Position numbers and translations under genes: made by a program. Of a stretch of DNA of 64,000 nt, positions 1 through 8,821 are shown in pieces (positions within the stretch are counted from its first letter, which is position 1; every line of letters begins with the position of its first letter). A model generated the notes under the pieces. It made no database searches. It had not been told where the DNA came from and saw nothing but the letters and a program-made list of their open reading frames with translations. Origin of the DNA: Hymenobacter chitinivorans DSM 11115 (lineage in GTDB: Bacteria > Bacteroidota > Bacteroidia > Cytophagales > Hymenobacteraceae). The stretch is from assembly GCF_002797555.1 (NCBI RefSeq), contig NZ_PGFA01000001.1, forward strand, positions 3,100,001 through 3,164,000. Reading direction: 5' to 3'.

Positions 1-2
1 GC

Positions 3-527
3 GGCTTGCTCATGGGCTTTATGGGCTTAGCATTCGGCATCATCTGGCTGTCCGTTAATTTTAACCACCAATCAGAAACATCCGGTTCAGATTCCGGCCC
101 GGGCTTCTTCTGGCTGTTTGGCTTGCTACCACTGGCGCAGGGAATATGGTCGGTTATGAACCGCCTGCTTTCTTACAGCAATACGTACTACGCCTATTCC
201 AACCGCCGAATCATGATGCGAACGGGCTTTTTTGGCACCAGTTTCAAAGCAATAGACTTCGATAAAGTATCCGATATTGAAGTGACAGTTAATTTTATTG
301 AACGCTTCTACAATGTGGGTTCTATTCAGTTTTTCTCTGGCCGCACCCAATCAGACGAAGGCAACGTGACCAAACTCTACGACTACTGGCACGCCATCCG
401 CCTTCCGTACGAAGTGTTCAAACAAGTCAAAGAAGTTATTGTAGATATCAAAACCGACTATAATTATCCCAATGCGCTCCGGCCAGAAACTAATCCGGGC
501 TATTCGACCAAGTACTCTAAAGAGTAA
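3..527 (+). CDS. bPH2 (YdbT/YdbS-type) domain membrane protein, 5' end cut by window
   Basis: The reading frame is open to the left edge, so the true start lies outside the window; the first in-frame ATG is at 12. The visible part has two hydrophobic segments (about residues 2-18 and 34-50 from position 6), followed by a soluble domain with the pattern Y-x-x-S-N-R-R-I-M-M-R-T-G, then a beta-rich stretch ending near residue 145. This resembles the bacterial PH-like domain 2 (DUF304) found behind membrane helices in YdbS/YdbT-like proteins. The biochemical role of the family is poorly known. It stands alone; the next gene starts 220 bp downstream. Confidence is good for the gene and moderate for the family. 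Confidence 0.75.
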   Translation, partial: GLLMGFMGLAFGIIWLSVNFNHQSETSGSDSGPGFFWLFGLLPLAQGIWSVMNRLLSYSNTYYAYSNRRIMMRTGFFGTSFKAIDFDKVSDIEVTVNFIERFYNVGSIQFFSGRTQSDEGNVTKLYDYWHAIRLPYEVFKQVKEVIVDIKTDYNYPNALRPETNPGYSTKYSKE

Positions 528-747
528 GCTTCTCTCACCCCCTCAAATACCCCTGCCTACTCCAGCTGCAGCTCCGGCAGCATGGCTAGCGTGATGGGTG
601 CTATAGGGGTAAAGATAGGCTACCAGCCCCGCGGAGTAGCCCTGGAGGTGATATAGGCTGCTCTATTCGCAAAATATTCAACAAATCCTATTCATCTAAT
701 TAATTTTCTACCCGTACAAACACGTATTGCTGCTACGTAGTTTTTCC

Positions 748-1455
748 ATGCCCTTTTCGCCCTCGTCCTTAATTCCCAGCAACGAAGAGGACCGATTGTT
801 GGCACTGAGTCGCTACCAGGTGGTGGGTACGGCTCCGGAAAGCCTGTTTGACGATCTGGCGGCCCTTACGGCCAAGCTTTTCCGGGCACCCATTGCCCTG
901 GTTTCGTTGGTAGAGGAAGACAGCGTGTGGTTCAAGGCCAACTTCGGCCTGCCCGACGCCGGGCGGGTGCGGCGCTCGGAAAGCCTGTGCTCGGTGGCCG
1001 TGCTGCACAATGAGGCCACCGTATTCGAGAACTTGAGCACCAACCCGTGCACCCTGATTGAGCCCGGCGTGCAGCAGGCCCTGCGCCTGGAGTTCTACGC
1101 CGGCTATCCGCTGCAAACTTCCGACGGCTTCAACATCGGCTCCCTCTGCGTTATTGACCACCAGACCCGCGCCTTTTCCTCTGACGAGCAGGAACTGCTG
1201 CGGCAGCTGGCCACCACGGTAATGCTGCTGCTGGAATTGCGTCGGCTGGGGATTACGCTGCTGGCGGCCGCCGGACAACCTTACCTGAGCGTACCTTCCC
1301 TGGTGCACAGCCTGACGATGCTGGCCGAAATTGGCAGCTCCGGCGCCGCCGTGGATATTGCCGGCAACCCAGTCGGGGCATTAGCCATTCACCACGAAGC
1401 CGCCCAGCTTACGACCCTACTCAACCGCACAATTGCGGAAACGCTGGTCGCGTAG
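748..1455 (+). CDS. GAF domain-containing protein
   Basis: A 235-residue soluble protein that is nearly all one GAF domain (about residues 15-165), a small-molecule or chromophore sensing fold. The family pattern is visible: a leading helix (DDLAALTAKLF), the strand IALVSLVEED, the segment SLCSVAVLHNE, and G-S-L-C-V-I-D near residue 140. No kinase, GGDEF, phosphatase or DNA-binding output domain follows, only a helical C-terminus, so it may act as a stand-alone sensor or partner protein. The cysteine in the SLC motif is also present in some phytochrome-like and free-methionine sulfoxide reductase GAF proteins, but I cannot assign a ligand. The ATG at 748 is preferred over the TTG at 727 because the GAF helix follows directly. 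Confidence 0.85.
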   Translation: MPFSPSSLIPSNEEDRLLALSRYQVVGTAPESLFDDLAALTAKLFRAPIALVSLVEEDSVWFKANFGLPDAGRVRRSESLCSVAVLHNEATVFENLSTNPCTLIEPGVQQALRLEFYAGYPLQTSDGFNIGSLCVIDHQTRAFSSDEQELLRQLATTVMLLLELRRLGITLLAAAGQPYLSVPSLVHSLTMLAEIGSSGAAVDIAGNPVGALAIHHEAAQLTTLLNRTIAETLVA

Positions 1456-1458
1456 GCT

Positions 1459-1488
1459 TTTGGTTAGGCGCTGGGCTTCCTATCTTAG
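1459..1488 (+). promoter_or_regulatory. Candidate Bacteroidota promoter for the 1542 gene
   Basis: TTTG at 1459-1462, an 18-bp spacer, then TATCTTAG at 1481-1488. This matches the -33 element fully and the -7 consensus TAnnTTTG with one mismatch. It lies about 53 bp before the ATG at 1542. Confidence 0.5.
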
Positions 1489-1541
1489 CCAGCTTTACAA
1501 GCCAGCGGTTTTCGTTATAAAATACTGTCAATCAACAGGCA

Positions 1542-1916
1542 ATGGATTTTCTTGACGCATTAGGCGCGCTCAGCGACCTATTACTTCTAGCTAATACGCC
1601 TTCCAAACCGGCCAAATTTCCCACAACGCCGGCCCGATTGGTCGGATACGTACTCCTGATGCTGGTTCTGGGCAGTATAATTTTGCTGTACCTCCTTATA
1701 CTGCTCCTGATGCTAACGCCCGAGGGTTGCCTGGGAAGCAATTGGGGGTCAGCGTTGTGCGGCGGGGCGGGGTTCCTGCTGGCCGGGGGCGTGGCGTATG
1801 GCTTGTTTAAAATCAGGCTTATCGAATCGTACAGCCCAGTTTGGTTTTTCGCGCTGGTCGGCTTGCTGACCTTGCTGTTCACCATAGCCCTAACGCACGC
1901 CGCCGTAGCCTGGTAG
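1542..1916 (+). CDS. Small hypothetical integral membrane protein
   Basis: A 124-residue protein I do not recognise. It has a short soluble N-terminus, a long hydrophobic stretch at about residues 34-58 rich in Leu/Ile, a Gly/Ala-rich helix at about 69-90, and a last helix at about 100-122, giving roughly three membrane segments. Two cysteines (CLGSNWGSALC) lie in the loop between the first two helices and could pair if the loop is extracytoplasmic. A promoter-like sequence lies just upstream. The gene is convergent with the amidase gene that ends 40 bp away. No function can be inferred. Confidence 0.65.
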   Translation: MDFLDALGALSDLLLLANTPSKPAKFPTTPARLVGYVLLMLVLGSIILLYLLILLLMLTPEGCLGSNWGSALCGGAGFLLAGGVAYGLFKIRLIESYSPVWFFALVGLLTLLFTIALTHAAVAW

Positions 1917-1956
1917 CAAACAGCATCCCCGAGCGACACTGCTTGCTACCATTGCC

Positions 1957-3594
1957 TTAGCCCACAAACGGGGCCGCAAACTGCGGCGCCACCCGTTTTT
2001 TCGAAGCCTGCTCGTAGGCGTAGGCCAACGTCAGCAAAGGACCTTCCTGGTAGGCTGCGCCCACAAACGAGAGGCCGACCGGCAAGCCGTGGGCCTGGCC
2101 CATGGGTACGGTAATGTGCGGGTAGCCAGCCATGGCCGCCGGCGACGAAAAGCCCGGGCCTTTCCAGGAGTCACCGTTGATCAGGTCGAGGCAGGGCGCG
2201 GGACCGTTAGTAACGGCTACCACGGCGTCGAGGCGGTTGTCGCGCAGCACCGCGTCGAGGGCCTGCCGGGCACCGCCCTGGCTTTTTTTCCGGGCCGCCT
2301 GGTATTTGGCGCTGCTCAGGCCCTCGGTTTTGTTGGCGGCCTCCAGGGTTTCCTGCTGGAAGAAAGGCATGGCCTTGGCCTGGTTTTGCTGGTTGAAGGC
2401 AATAACGTCGGCCACGGTCTTGACCCCGGCCCCGGCCGTGCTCAGGTACTTGTTGACGCCGTCCTTGAACTCGTAGAGCAGCACCTCATACTCGGCCTCG
2501 CCCAGCGGGTCGGTGTGCTTTTCGACTTCCACCTCCACGATGGTGGCGCCCTGGGCTTTGAGTACTTCCAAAGCGGCCTGCAGCAGTGGAATAGCGTCGG
2601 AATTACCTTTCAGGTGGTTTTTCTCCACTCCCAGCCGCTTGCCCTGCAGCCCACCCGGCTTGAGAAAGGCGGAGTAGTCCGGAGCCGTTTTTCCGGTGCT
2701 TTCCCGGGTTACAGCGTCGTTGGCATCCACGCCGGTGAGGGCCGTGAGCAGCAGGGCCGCGTCGCGCACGGTGCGGGCCATGGGGCCGGCCGTATCCTGG
2801 GTGGCCGAAATCGGAATGATGCCCGCGCGGCTGAGCAAACCCACGGTGGGCTTAATGCCCACAATGCCCGAGCACGAGGCCGGCGACACCACCGAGCCGT
2901 CGGTTTCGGTGCCGATGGCCACGGCGCAGAGGTTGGCGGCCACGGCCACGCCCGAGCCCGAGCTAGAGCCGCTGGGCGTCCGGTCGAGGATGTAGGCGTT
3001 CTTGGTTTGGCCTCCGCGGCTGCTCCAGCCGCTGGTGGAGCGCGTGGAGCGGAAATTAGCCCATTCGCTCAGGTTGGTTTTGCCCAGCAGCACGGCCCCG
3101 GCCGCCCGCAGCTTCTGCACAATAAAGGCGTCCTGCTGGGCCTTGTGGCCGGCCAGGGCCAGGGCACCGGCCGTGGTTTGCAGCTGGTCGGCGGTGTCAA
3201 TATTGTCCTTGATGAGCACTGGAATGCCGTGCAGGGGGCCGCGCACCTTGCCGTTTTTGCGCTCCTGGTCCAGGGCGTCGGCCAGCTGCAGCGCGTCGGG
3301 GTTGACTTCGATGACGGCGCGCAGGCGGGGCCCATTCCGGTCAATGGCCTCAATGCGCTGCAAGTACAACTCAGTCAGACGACGGGCCGTGTATTCCCCG
3401 CTCTGGAGCTTGGCCTGCAAATCGGTGATGGTGGCTTCATTCAGCTCGAAGCTGCTGGTAGCCGCGGCTTGGTCGGGGTCGACGGCCAGGGCGGCGGCAG
3501 GTTCTTTGGATTCGGCGGAGCAGCCGCTTAGCGTCCAGGTAGATAGGGCTACGCTGGCCAAGCCGCTGTTGCGCAGGAAAAGGCGTCGGTTCAT
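1957..3594 (-). CDS. Amidase-signature family enzyme, Tat-type lipoprotein
   Basis: A 545-residue amidase-signature enzyme that would hydrolyse amide bonds with a Lys-cisSer-Ser triad. Visible elements are the catalytic lysine in GIPVLIKDNID (about K129), the glycine/serine loop GSSSGSG (about 209-215) and the nucleophile region TDGSVVSPASC (Ser about 234). The length fits the family. The N-terminus carries a twin-arginine motif (RRLFLRN), a hydrophobic stretch and then LSGC, so the protein looks like a Tat-exported lipoprotein acting at the membrane surface or periplasm. Cytoplasmic GatA function is therefore unlikely; peptide amidase or aryl-acylamidase-like activity is possible, but the substrate is unknown. 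It is a single gene, convergent with the 1542 gene. Confidence 0.93.
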   Translation of the reverse strand: MNRRLFLRNSGLASVALSTWTLSGCSAESKEPAAALAVDPDQAAATSSFELNEATITDLQAKLQSGEYTARRLTELYLQRIEAIDRNGPRLRAVIEVNPDALQLADALDQERKNGKVRGPLHGIPVLIKDNIDTADQLQTTAGALALAGHKAQQDAFIVQKLRAAGAVLLGKTNLSEWANFRSTRSTSGWSSRGGQTKNAYILDRTPSGSSSGSGVAVAANLCAVAIGTETDGSVVSPASCSGIVGIKPTVGLLSRAGIIPISATQDTAGPMARTVRDAALLLTALTGVDANDAVTRESTGKTAPDYSAFLKPGGLQGKRLGVEKNHLKGNSDAIPLLQAALEVLKAQGATIVEVEVEKHTDPLGEAEYEVLLYEFKDGVNKYLSTAGAGVKTVADVIAFNQQNQAKAMPFFQQETLEAANKTEGLSSAKYQAARKKSQGGARQALDAVLRDNRLDAVVAVTNGPAPCLDLINGDSWKGPGFSSPAAMAGYPHITVPMGQAHGLPVGLSFVGAAYQEGPLLTLAYAYEQASKKRVAPQFAAPFVG

Positions 3595-3690
3595 GGGGAA
3601 TTTTTGCGGTCAAGATACGCCTGGCTGACCATTTTGAGCAATACGCGGCCAGTGGCAGCAGTGAATAGCTGGTCGCGCCGGGTGGCTTAC

Positions 3691-3870
3691 TCAGGTGGCG
3701 GGCGGGGCGGGCTTGTTGCGCTGGCACTTTTCGCCGCAGTAGCGCACCTCGTCCCAGCAGTTGCGCCACTTCTTGCGGTACTCAAACGGCCGGCCGCAGG
3801 TCAGGCAGATTTTGGTCGGCAGATTACCTTTGACCAGCTTACGGGGCAGAGACGACGAGGACGGGGCCAT
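3691..3870 (-). CDS. DUF2256 family zinc-ribbon-like protein
   Basis: A 59-residue protein with the compact DUF2256 pattern: KICLTCGRPFEYRKKW, then a second cysteine pair in RYCGEKC. The four cysteines are arranged like a small zinc ribbon. The ATG at 3870 is preferred over an upstream start because the DUF2256 core follows it directly. In other genomes DUF2256 genes are often found near cryptochrome/photolyase genes; none is visible here. Function is unknown. It lies 96 bp upstream of the amidase start on the same strand and could be co-transcribed with it. Confidence 0.85.
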   Translation of the reverse strand: MAPSSSSLPRKLVKGNLPTKICLTCGRPFEYRKKWRNCWDEVRYCGEKCQRNKPAPPAT

Positions 3871-3986
3871 ACAAACCAATAGTACCTGGGTGGGCAACTT
3901 CTAGCCGGGGCAGAAGGTTTTGGCCTGGTCGGTCGTCGTTGGGCCGCCGCAGTTCGTATTCTCCTTTCAACCACTGGTTATTTAGC

Positions 3987-5006
3987 ATGCTTTCTATTTC
4001 TTCCCTTGTCCGGCAGCGGGGCCCGCTCACCCGGGCCGCGCTGCTCGTTAGCACCCTGAGTTTATCGGCCTGTCTCGACAACTCCGTGGACCCGGGCGGC
4101 AACGTAATTCCCGCCGGCCCCGACACGCTACCATTCAACCAGCCCAACCTCTACCCCGAGGGCCTGGAGTTTGATACCAACAACGGCCGCTTTCTGGTCA
4201 GCTCCGAAACCAACGGCAGTATCGGCCAGGTGCGGGGCGACGGCTACAGCTCGTTTGCCACCGACGGGCGGCTGATTTCGTCGGTGGGGCTGCAAATCGA
4301 TGAGCTGCGCAACCGCCTGCTGGTAGCCGTAGCCGACCCGGGTTACAATCTGGACCGCACCAGCGCCGCCACCAAGAACAAGCTCGCGGCCCTGGCCAGC
4401 TTCGACAACCTGGGCCGCACGCTCGACTTCGTAGACCTGGGCCGGCTGCGGCCCGGCGTAAACCACTTTGCCAACGACGTGGCCGTTGACGGCAACGGCA
4501 ACGCGTACATCACCGACAGCTTCGCCCCGATTATTTACAAAGTGGATGCCGTGGGCGTGGCCTCCGTGTTCTTGGAGGATGAGCGTCTGCGGGCCCCGGC
4601 CGATAAGTTTGGCCTCAACGGCATCGAGTACCACCCGGACGGCTACCTACTGGTGGCCAAATCCGACGATGGCAGCTTGTTTAAAGTACCCGTGGCCGCC
4701 CCCACTACCTTCACCAAAGTCGCCATCAGCCAAAACCTGGTGGGCCTCGACGGCTTGTCGCTGCAGGACCTCAACACGGTGTATGCCGTGACCAATACGC
4801 AGGCCAAGGTGTACCGCCTGGTCACCACCAATGCCTTTGCTGACGCCACCGTGACCGGCACCTTCGCAACGCTGCCGCAGTACCCGACCACCCTGGCCCG
4901 CCGCAATGATGCCGAAACCTACGTGCTGTACTCCAACCTCAACGCGCTACAGGCCCAGAAAACCCCGCCCGTAGCGGACTATACTATTGCCAAGCTGAAA
5001 TTTTAG
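3987..5006 (+). CDS. Lipoprotein with SMP-30/NHL-like beta-propeller
   Basis: The 339-residue product starts at the ATG at 3987, which places a lipoprotein signal (hydrophobic helix ending LSLSAC) at the N-terminus. The mature part has repeated blades of the type D-x-x-G-N-x-Y-I-T-D-S and GLEFD-x-x-N-G-R-F-L-V-S, typical of SMP-30/gluconolactonase and NHL-like six-bladed propellers. Proteins of this kind bind sugars or lactones or act as surface scaffolds; catalytic metal ligands cannot be confirmed by eye, so no enzymatic claim is made. It ends 57 bp from the convergent AsmA-like gene. Confidence 0.8.
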   Translation: MLSISSLVRQRGPLTRAALLVSTLSLSACLDNSVDPGGNVIPAGPDTLPFNQPNLYPEGLEFDTNNGRFLVSSETNGSIGQVRGDGYSSFATDGRLISSVGLQIDELRNRLLVAVADPGYNLDRTSAATKNKLAALASFDNLGRTLDFVDLGRLRPGVNHFANDVAVDGNGNAYITDSFAPIIYKVDAVGVASVFLEDERLRAPADKFGLNGIEYHPDGYLLVAKSDDGSLFKVPVAAPTTFTKVAISQNLVGLDGLSLQDLNTVYAVTNTQAKVYRLVTTNAFADATVTGTFATLPQYPTTLARRNDAETYVLYSNLNALQAQKTPPVADYTIAKLKF

Positions 5007-5062
5007 CGGCGCAGCGACTCTTCCCAGCTACCCCAGTAGCGCAAAGCCGCAGTACCGGGCCG

Positions 5063-7252
5063 CTAGGGCTTCTCGCTGATGCTTTGCGCTATTTTCTTAG
5101 GGGCCCCGATGCTGTTGAGCAAGCCGCTGACCAGCCCCTGCCGCCAGAGCGAAAACACTGATACGCGCAAATCGCGGCGGCTTTGCATCGAGCCCACTTT
5201 AAGCTTGTCGGGGCCCAGGCCGCGCGGGTTTTCGTCCCGGATAACGATGCCGTTGAGCAGCTTGGAGCCGATTTTGGTGGCCAGCGTTTTCTGGTCGGCC
5301 CCGCCCTGCTGGCTGAGCAGCGTCATTTTCAGGTTGGAATATTCGGCCCGCATGGTGCCCGTGATGCCCTGGCGGTTGCCGCGTAGCTGCACGGTGGCCC
5401 GGCGCACGTCGCCGCTGGCAAAGCGCACCAGGCGGCTGGGCTCGGTCACGGGGTTGAGCAGGGTAATGGAAGCCGGCCCGAACGTGCCTTCCCCGGAGTG
5501 GGCGCCGTTGGGGTCGAATACCGGAATACGGAACGTGGCCGCCGCGTACCAGCTGTTTTGCAGCCAGCCGTTGGCCTCAATTACCAGGGGCGTGGCGCTG
5601 GTCATCAGGCGCCGGTCGTTGGTCACGTTGCGCAGCGTCACGTGGATGCGGTTGAAAGTCACGTTGCCGCTTTCCCCGGTTTTGGGTCCCACATAAGAGG
5701 TAGCCACGTAGCCGTTGGTTATTTCCATGCGGCGCACGTTGAGCGGCACCGGCAGCTTGGCCAACGACTCCTGGGTGACGAGCGAGGGATTGGGATTGAG
5801 CGGGAAACGGCCGTCGCCGGCAATGAGTACGCGCAGCCGGGGCAGCTCCACGGCCCGGGCCCCCAGGGCATGGCGGTGACTGAAGGCGGCAAAGTCGAAG
5901 CCGGCAATCTGCACGCTCGGGGCCCGCACGGTAATATGGGGCGTTTGGTGGCCTTTGTAGCGGGCCAGGGCCGCCGGGCTCATCGTGGGCCGGATCGTGA
6001 CGCCGCGGACTTGCACCAAGCCCGTACTAGTGCGCAGCTCGGTGCTCCGGATGCCCAGCCAATACACCGGGGCCGAGAGCGTACTTTGAACCCGGCCGGT
6101 GCGCAACGCCCAGCTGCGGGCGTACCAGATGCGGCTTTGCTCGTTGGCGCCGGCGGCCGTCAGCAGCAGGTTTTCGGCTTGCAACTGAATATCCTGAATC
6201 CGGGGCCGGGGTTTGATGGCCGTTAGCCGCAACTGCCCGCCACTGACGCGCAGGTGGTCTACTGCCAGATACTTACACACGGAAGCCACGAGTTCGTGCA
6301 CCGGCGGCGGGGGCTGCAGCGGCAGGGCGGCCGCCACCCAGGGCCGGGTTACCACCACCGAGTCGAGGCGCAGCTGCCGGCGCCGCAGTTCGGGGCTGCT
6401 CACGCCGCTCACCAGCAGCCGCGGCAGCAGCAGCTGCACCCGAATGACGGCGCCCTGCTGCTGTATATCGCGCAGGGACCAAACGCGTAAGGAGTCGACG
6501 GTCAGCTGCTGGCCCTGGGTGGAGTAGGCGGCGCGGCTGACCCGGACGCGGTGCTCGGCCACAGTGCCCACGGCGCCGCTCAGCTGCCCGGCCAGGGCGG
6601 CAGCGTAGCTTACCCGCTGCGAATCAGCAGCCCCGGCGGCACTGAGCAGGATATCGTGGGCCGTGAAGCTGGCCTGGCGCACACTGGCCAGGGGCTGAGG
6701 CCGGGGCCCGTAGGCTAGTTGCCAGCGCAGCAAGCCCAGGAAGCCGATGCGCAGTCCATCCAGGTGCTTGGGCAGTTGCTCGTGCAAGGGCGGACCACTT
6801 GCTGCCTGCCCGGGCAAGTCGAGCACCCGCAGCCGGGCCCCGGCCAGCACTACCGAGTCGATGGGCACGACGGCGCCGCGCACCAGGGCCCCGAGACCTA
6901 CGCCGGTGATGCGCAGGGCGGGCATATCGGCCAGCAGGCGCGGCAGCTTCGAGTTTTTCCACTCGGGGCCGGCCACGGCGGGTCGCAGGCGAATGTTGCG
7001 CAAACTCGCTGAGCGGTGCCACAGGCTGGTACGCAGCTCCCCGATTTGCAGGCGGTAGCGGCCCTGGCTTTTCGTGGCCACCTGCTTTTCCAGGGTGGTA
7101 CGCAGCCACGGGTCGAGCAGCTGCAGGGCTACGCCCAGGAGTAGCAGCACGAGCAGCAGTACCCCACCAACCCAGTAGGGCCAGCGGCGCTTAGTCTTTC
7201 CTGCCGAAACCAACGATTCGGGTGGGGATGGAGCAGTGGAGGCTGGATTCAC
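5063..7252 (-). CDS. AsmA/DUF748-like membrane-anchored protein
   Basis: A 729-residue protein beginning with GTG at 7252. A short basic N-terminus (KTKRRW) is followed by a single membrane helix at about residues 25-45, then a very long region rich in beta strands, with repeated 'LxIxxLRV...SVxLxxARL' patterns. This is the organisation of AsmA, DUF748 and TamB-like proteins, which sit in the inner membrane with a beta-rich periplasmic part and are linked to lipid transport or outer-membrane assembly. The C-terminal part (ARGLGPDKLKVGSMQSRRDLR) is positively charged. It has no close partner gene. The family call rests on architecture rather than a signature motif. Confidence 0.7.
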   Translation of the reverse strand: MNPASTAPSPPESLVSAGKTKRRWPYWVGGVLLLVLLLLGVALQLLDPWLRTTLEKQVATKSQGRYRLQIGELRTSLWHRSASLRNIRLRPAVAGPEWKNSKLPRLLADMPALRITGVGLGALVRGAVVPIDSVVLAGARLRVLDLPGQAASGPPLHEQLPKHLDGLRIGFLGLLRWQLAYGPRPQPLASVRQASFTAHDILLSAAGAADSQRVSYAAALAGQLSGAVGTVAEHRVRVSRAAYSTQGQQLTVDSLRVWSLRDIQQQGAVIRVQLLLPRLLVSGVSSPELRRRQLRLDSVVVTRPWVAAALPLQPPPPVHELVASVCKYLAVDHLRVSGGQLRLTAIKPRPRIQDIQLQAENLLLTAAGANEQSRIWYARSWALRTGRVQSTLSAPVYWLGIRSTELRTSTGLVQVRGVTIRPTMSPAALARYKGHQTPHITVRAPSVQIAGFDFAAFSHRHALGARAVELPRLRVLIAGDGRFPLNPNPSLVTQESLAKLPVPLNVRRMEITNGYVATSYVGPKTGESGNVTFNRIHVTLRNVTNDRRLMTSATPLVIEANGWLQNSWYAAATFRIPVFDPNGAHSGEGTFGPASITLLNPVTEPSRLVRFASGDVRRATVQLRGNRQGITGTMRAEYSNLKMTLLSQQGGADQKTLATKIGSKLLNGIVIRDENPRGLGPDKLKVGSMQSRRDLRVSVFSLWRQGLVSGLLNSIGAPKKIAQSISEKP

Positions 7253-7374
7253 TAGAAAAGACAGAAGTAGAAAAATGACCTTAACGCAGAACCTTACTGC
7301 GGAGGTTTTCCGGCACCCGCACCCAACGCCCGAAAAAGCTTGCCCGCCCGATTCCGCCCTCCCGACAGATACGA

Positions 7375-7405
7375 AAAAAGGCCTCCCGGGTAGGGAAGCC
7401 TTTTT
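7375..7405 (-). terminator. Intrinsic terminator of the PAS gene
   Basis: A 13-bp stem with one mismatch (AAAAAGGC.TCCC paired with GGGAAGCCTTTTT) and a short loop, followed on the minus strand by a T run. It lies 25 bp after the stop of the minus-strand PAS gene. Confidence 0.8.
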
Positions 7406-7429
7406 CTGATGCGGGTGGATTGGCGGCGA

Positions 7430-7969
7430 CTATTCGCCCAGGCGCTGGCGCAGCTCGTGCAACTCCCGCTCCAGTTCCAGGTTACGGAAGGTTACTTTCA
7501 CTTCCAGGTCGGAGTAAGCGCGCTCCAGCTCCAGCTCCCGGCGGCGCAGGGCCAGCTCAGTGAGCTTCTGGTCGTGAATATCGGTGCAGGTACCGTACCA
7601 CTGGCGGATGTGGCCGGCCTCGTCGTACTGGGGCTGAGCCTGGCCCAGAAACCAGCGGTAGTCGCCGTTGCGGCTCTTGAAGCGGTACTCGATTTCGTAG
7701 AACTCGCCGGTAGCCAGGGAATGGCCCCAGATCTGCCGGGCCCGCTGCTGGTCGTCGGGGTGGAGCAGGTTGTTCCACATATCGGGCCCTACGCTGTCTT
7801 CCAGCGAGTAGCCGGTGTAGTCAATCCAGCGCTGGTTGAAGTAGGTATGAAAGCCCGTGGGGTCGGTAAACCAGACCAGCTGGGGAATAAAATCGGCAAA
7901 AAAGCGGAACTGCTCCTCAGCCTGCCGGCGGATGCGCTCCTCGTTCGAAATGGATTCAGAATCGACCAT
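7430..7969 (-). CDS. PAS domain protein with C-terminal coiled coil, no output domain
   Basis: A 179-residue protein with one PAS_3-type domain (about residues 15-135): FADFIPQLVWFTD, the FNQRWIDYTGYS helix, a H-P-D-D motif, and the PAC tail GHIRQWYGTCTDIHDQK. The last 45 residues form a charged heptad-like helix (ALRRRELELERAYSDLE...) probably used for dimerisation. In larger proteins such a unit precedes a histidine kinase, but here the protein ends, so it is a free PAS sensor or a partner of a separate kinase. It lies 9 bp after the 7979-8341 gene and is probably transcribed with it from the promoter at 8429-8459. Confidence 0.9.
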   Translation of the reverse strand: MVDSESISNEERIRRQAEEQFRFFADFIPQLVWFTDPTGFHTYFNQRWIDYTGYSLEDSVGPDMWNNLLHPDDQQRARQIWGHSLATGEFYEIEYRFKSRNGDYRWFLGQAQPQYDEAGHIRQWYGTCTDIHDQKLTELALRRRELELERAYSDLEVKVTFRNLELERELHELRQRLGE

Positions 7970-7978
7970 AAATTGTAC

Positions 7979-8341
7979 TCAACAAGGCTGGGCGAGCTGC
8001 AGCTCCATGCCTGACTGAAAATATAAGTTTAGCTGGCTCTGCAGGCCGTCGGCGGAGCGCCGCAGCCGGGTAATGAGGGCCTTGGTTTCTTCCTGCAGCA
8101 GCTGCAGCTCCAGGTAGGGGCGGTTGAGCAGCGTATCGCGCTGCACCGACCACTGGCCGGTATCGTGCTGGAAAGGCGCGTGCACCTGCACCGCCCCGGG
8201 CGTCAGCAGCAGCCGGGTGGCCTGGGCCAGGGCGCTGTCCGGACTGTTGCGGTTGAGCACCCGGTCGGCCACGCACCATTCGCCGGTGAGGTACTCATCG
8301 GGGAGCTGCTGCAGATTGACGTCGAATAAAATTTCGTCCAT
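7979..8341 (-). CDS. Hypothetical protein in operon with PAS protein
   Basis: A 120-residue acidic protein I do not recognise. The first 75 residues contain a likely beta-sheet section (VQVHAPFQHDTGQWSVQRDTL), and the end is helical (LQLLQEETKALITRLRRSADG). No transmembrane helix or signal peptide is present. It is the first gene of a two-gene unit with the PAS protein 9 bp downstream, so it may be its signalling partner; this is inferred from position only. Confidence 0.65.
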   Translation of the reverse strand: MDEILFDVNLQQLPDEYLTGEWCVADRVLNRNSPDSALAQATRLLLTPGAVQVHAPFQHDTGQWSVQRDTLLNRPYLELQLLQEETKALITRLRRSADGLQSQLNLYFQSGMELQLAQPC

Positions 8342-8428
8342 GCGGGGAGAAGTCTATCAGCTTCCGGGTTGCGGCAGGACCACTGAAAAGCCCGACAGCA
8401 CCTCAATCTGGAATGAAGTTGATTCTTA

Positions 8429-8459
8429 CAAATATACTACCGGTCCCAACGTCAGCAAA
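8429..8459 (-). promoter_or_regulatory. Consensus Bacteroidota promoter of the PAS operon
   Basis: Read on the minus strand: TTTG (8459-8456), exactly 19 bp, then TATATTTG (8436-8429), a full match to TTTG-N19-TAnnTTTG. The expected transcription start is about 80 bp upstream of the ATG at 8341. Confidence 0.75.
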
Positions 8460-8821
8460 CCGCAAAAGTTCACCCAACTGTCGAGCTTACAACTGAATAT
8501 TCATTTCTACTTGGTTTTCACTTGCATATATTTTACTGCTGCTCTAGGTTCCCGCTCCGAAGCTAAACGGCCCGACAAATTAAATCCTCCAAGAGTTTGC
8601 TAGGAATAATTACATTATCGGTTTTAAGTAACACTACTCTCACCAGCCCATCGAATCGGGTCTTTCCAACTCCCAGCCGCCTTTTCACCTTCATTCACGG
8701 CATTAGAAAGTCAAGTTGGGGTTCTAAAAAATATTCTTCTACTCTACGCAGCCTATATAGACCAGCCGGCGTCTTTTTCGCACTCCTCCCCTTTCGGCTG
8801 CCTGTACCGGAATAATATACA
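8460..8821. other. Gene-free stretch between divergent units
   Basis: This AT-richer region separates the minus-strand PAS operon from the plus-strand beta-barrel gene. I see no credible coding frame; short open frames here lack family similarity and have non-coding composition. The regulatory signals at its two ends are listed separately. Confidence 0.6.

Noticed and set aside
2089..3531. Long open frame antisense to the amidase gene
   Set aside because: It mirrors the amidase codons, has biased Gly/Arg/Val composition and no family pattern; the opposite strand has clear catalytic motifs.
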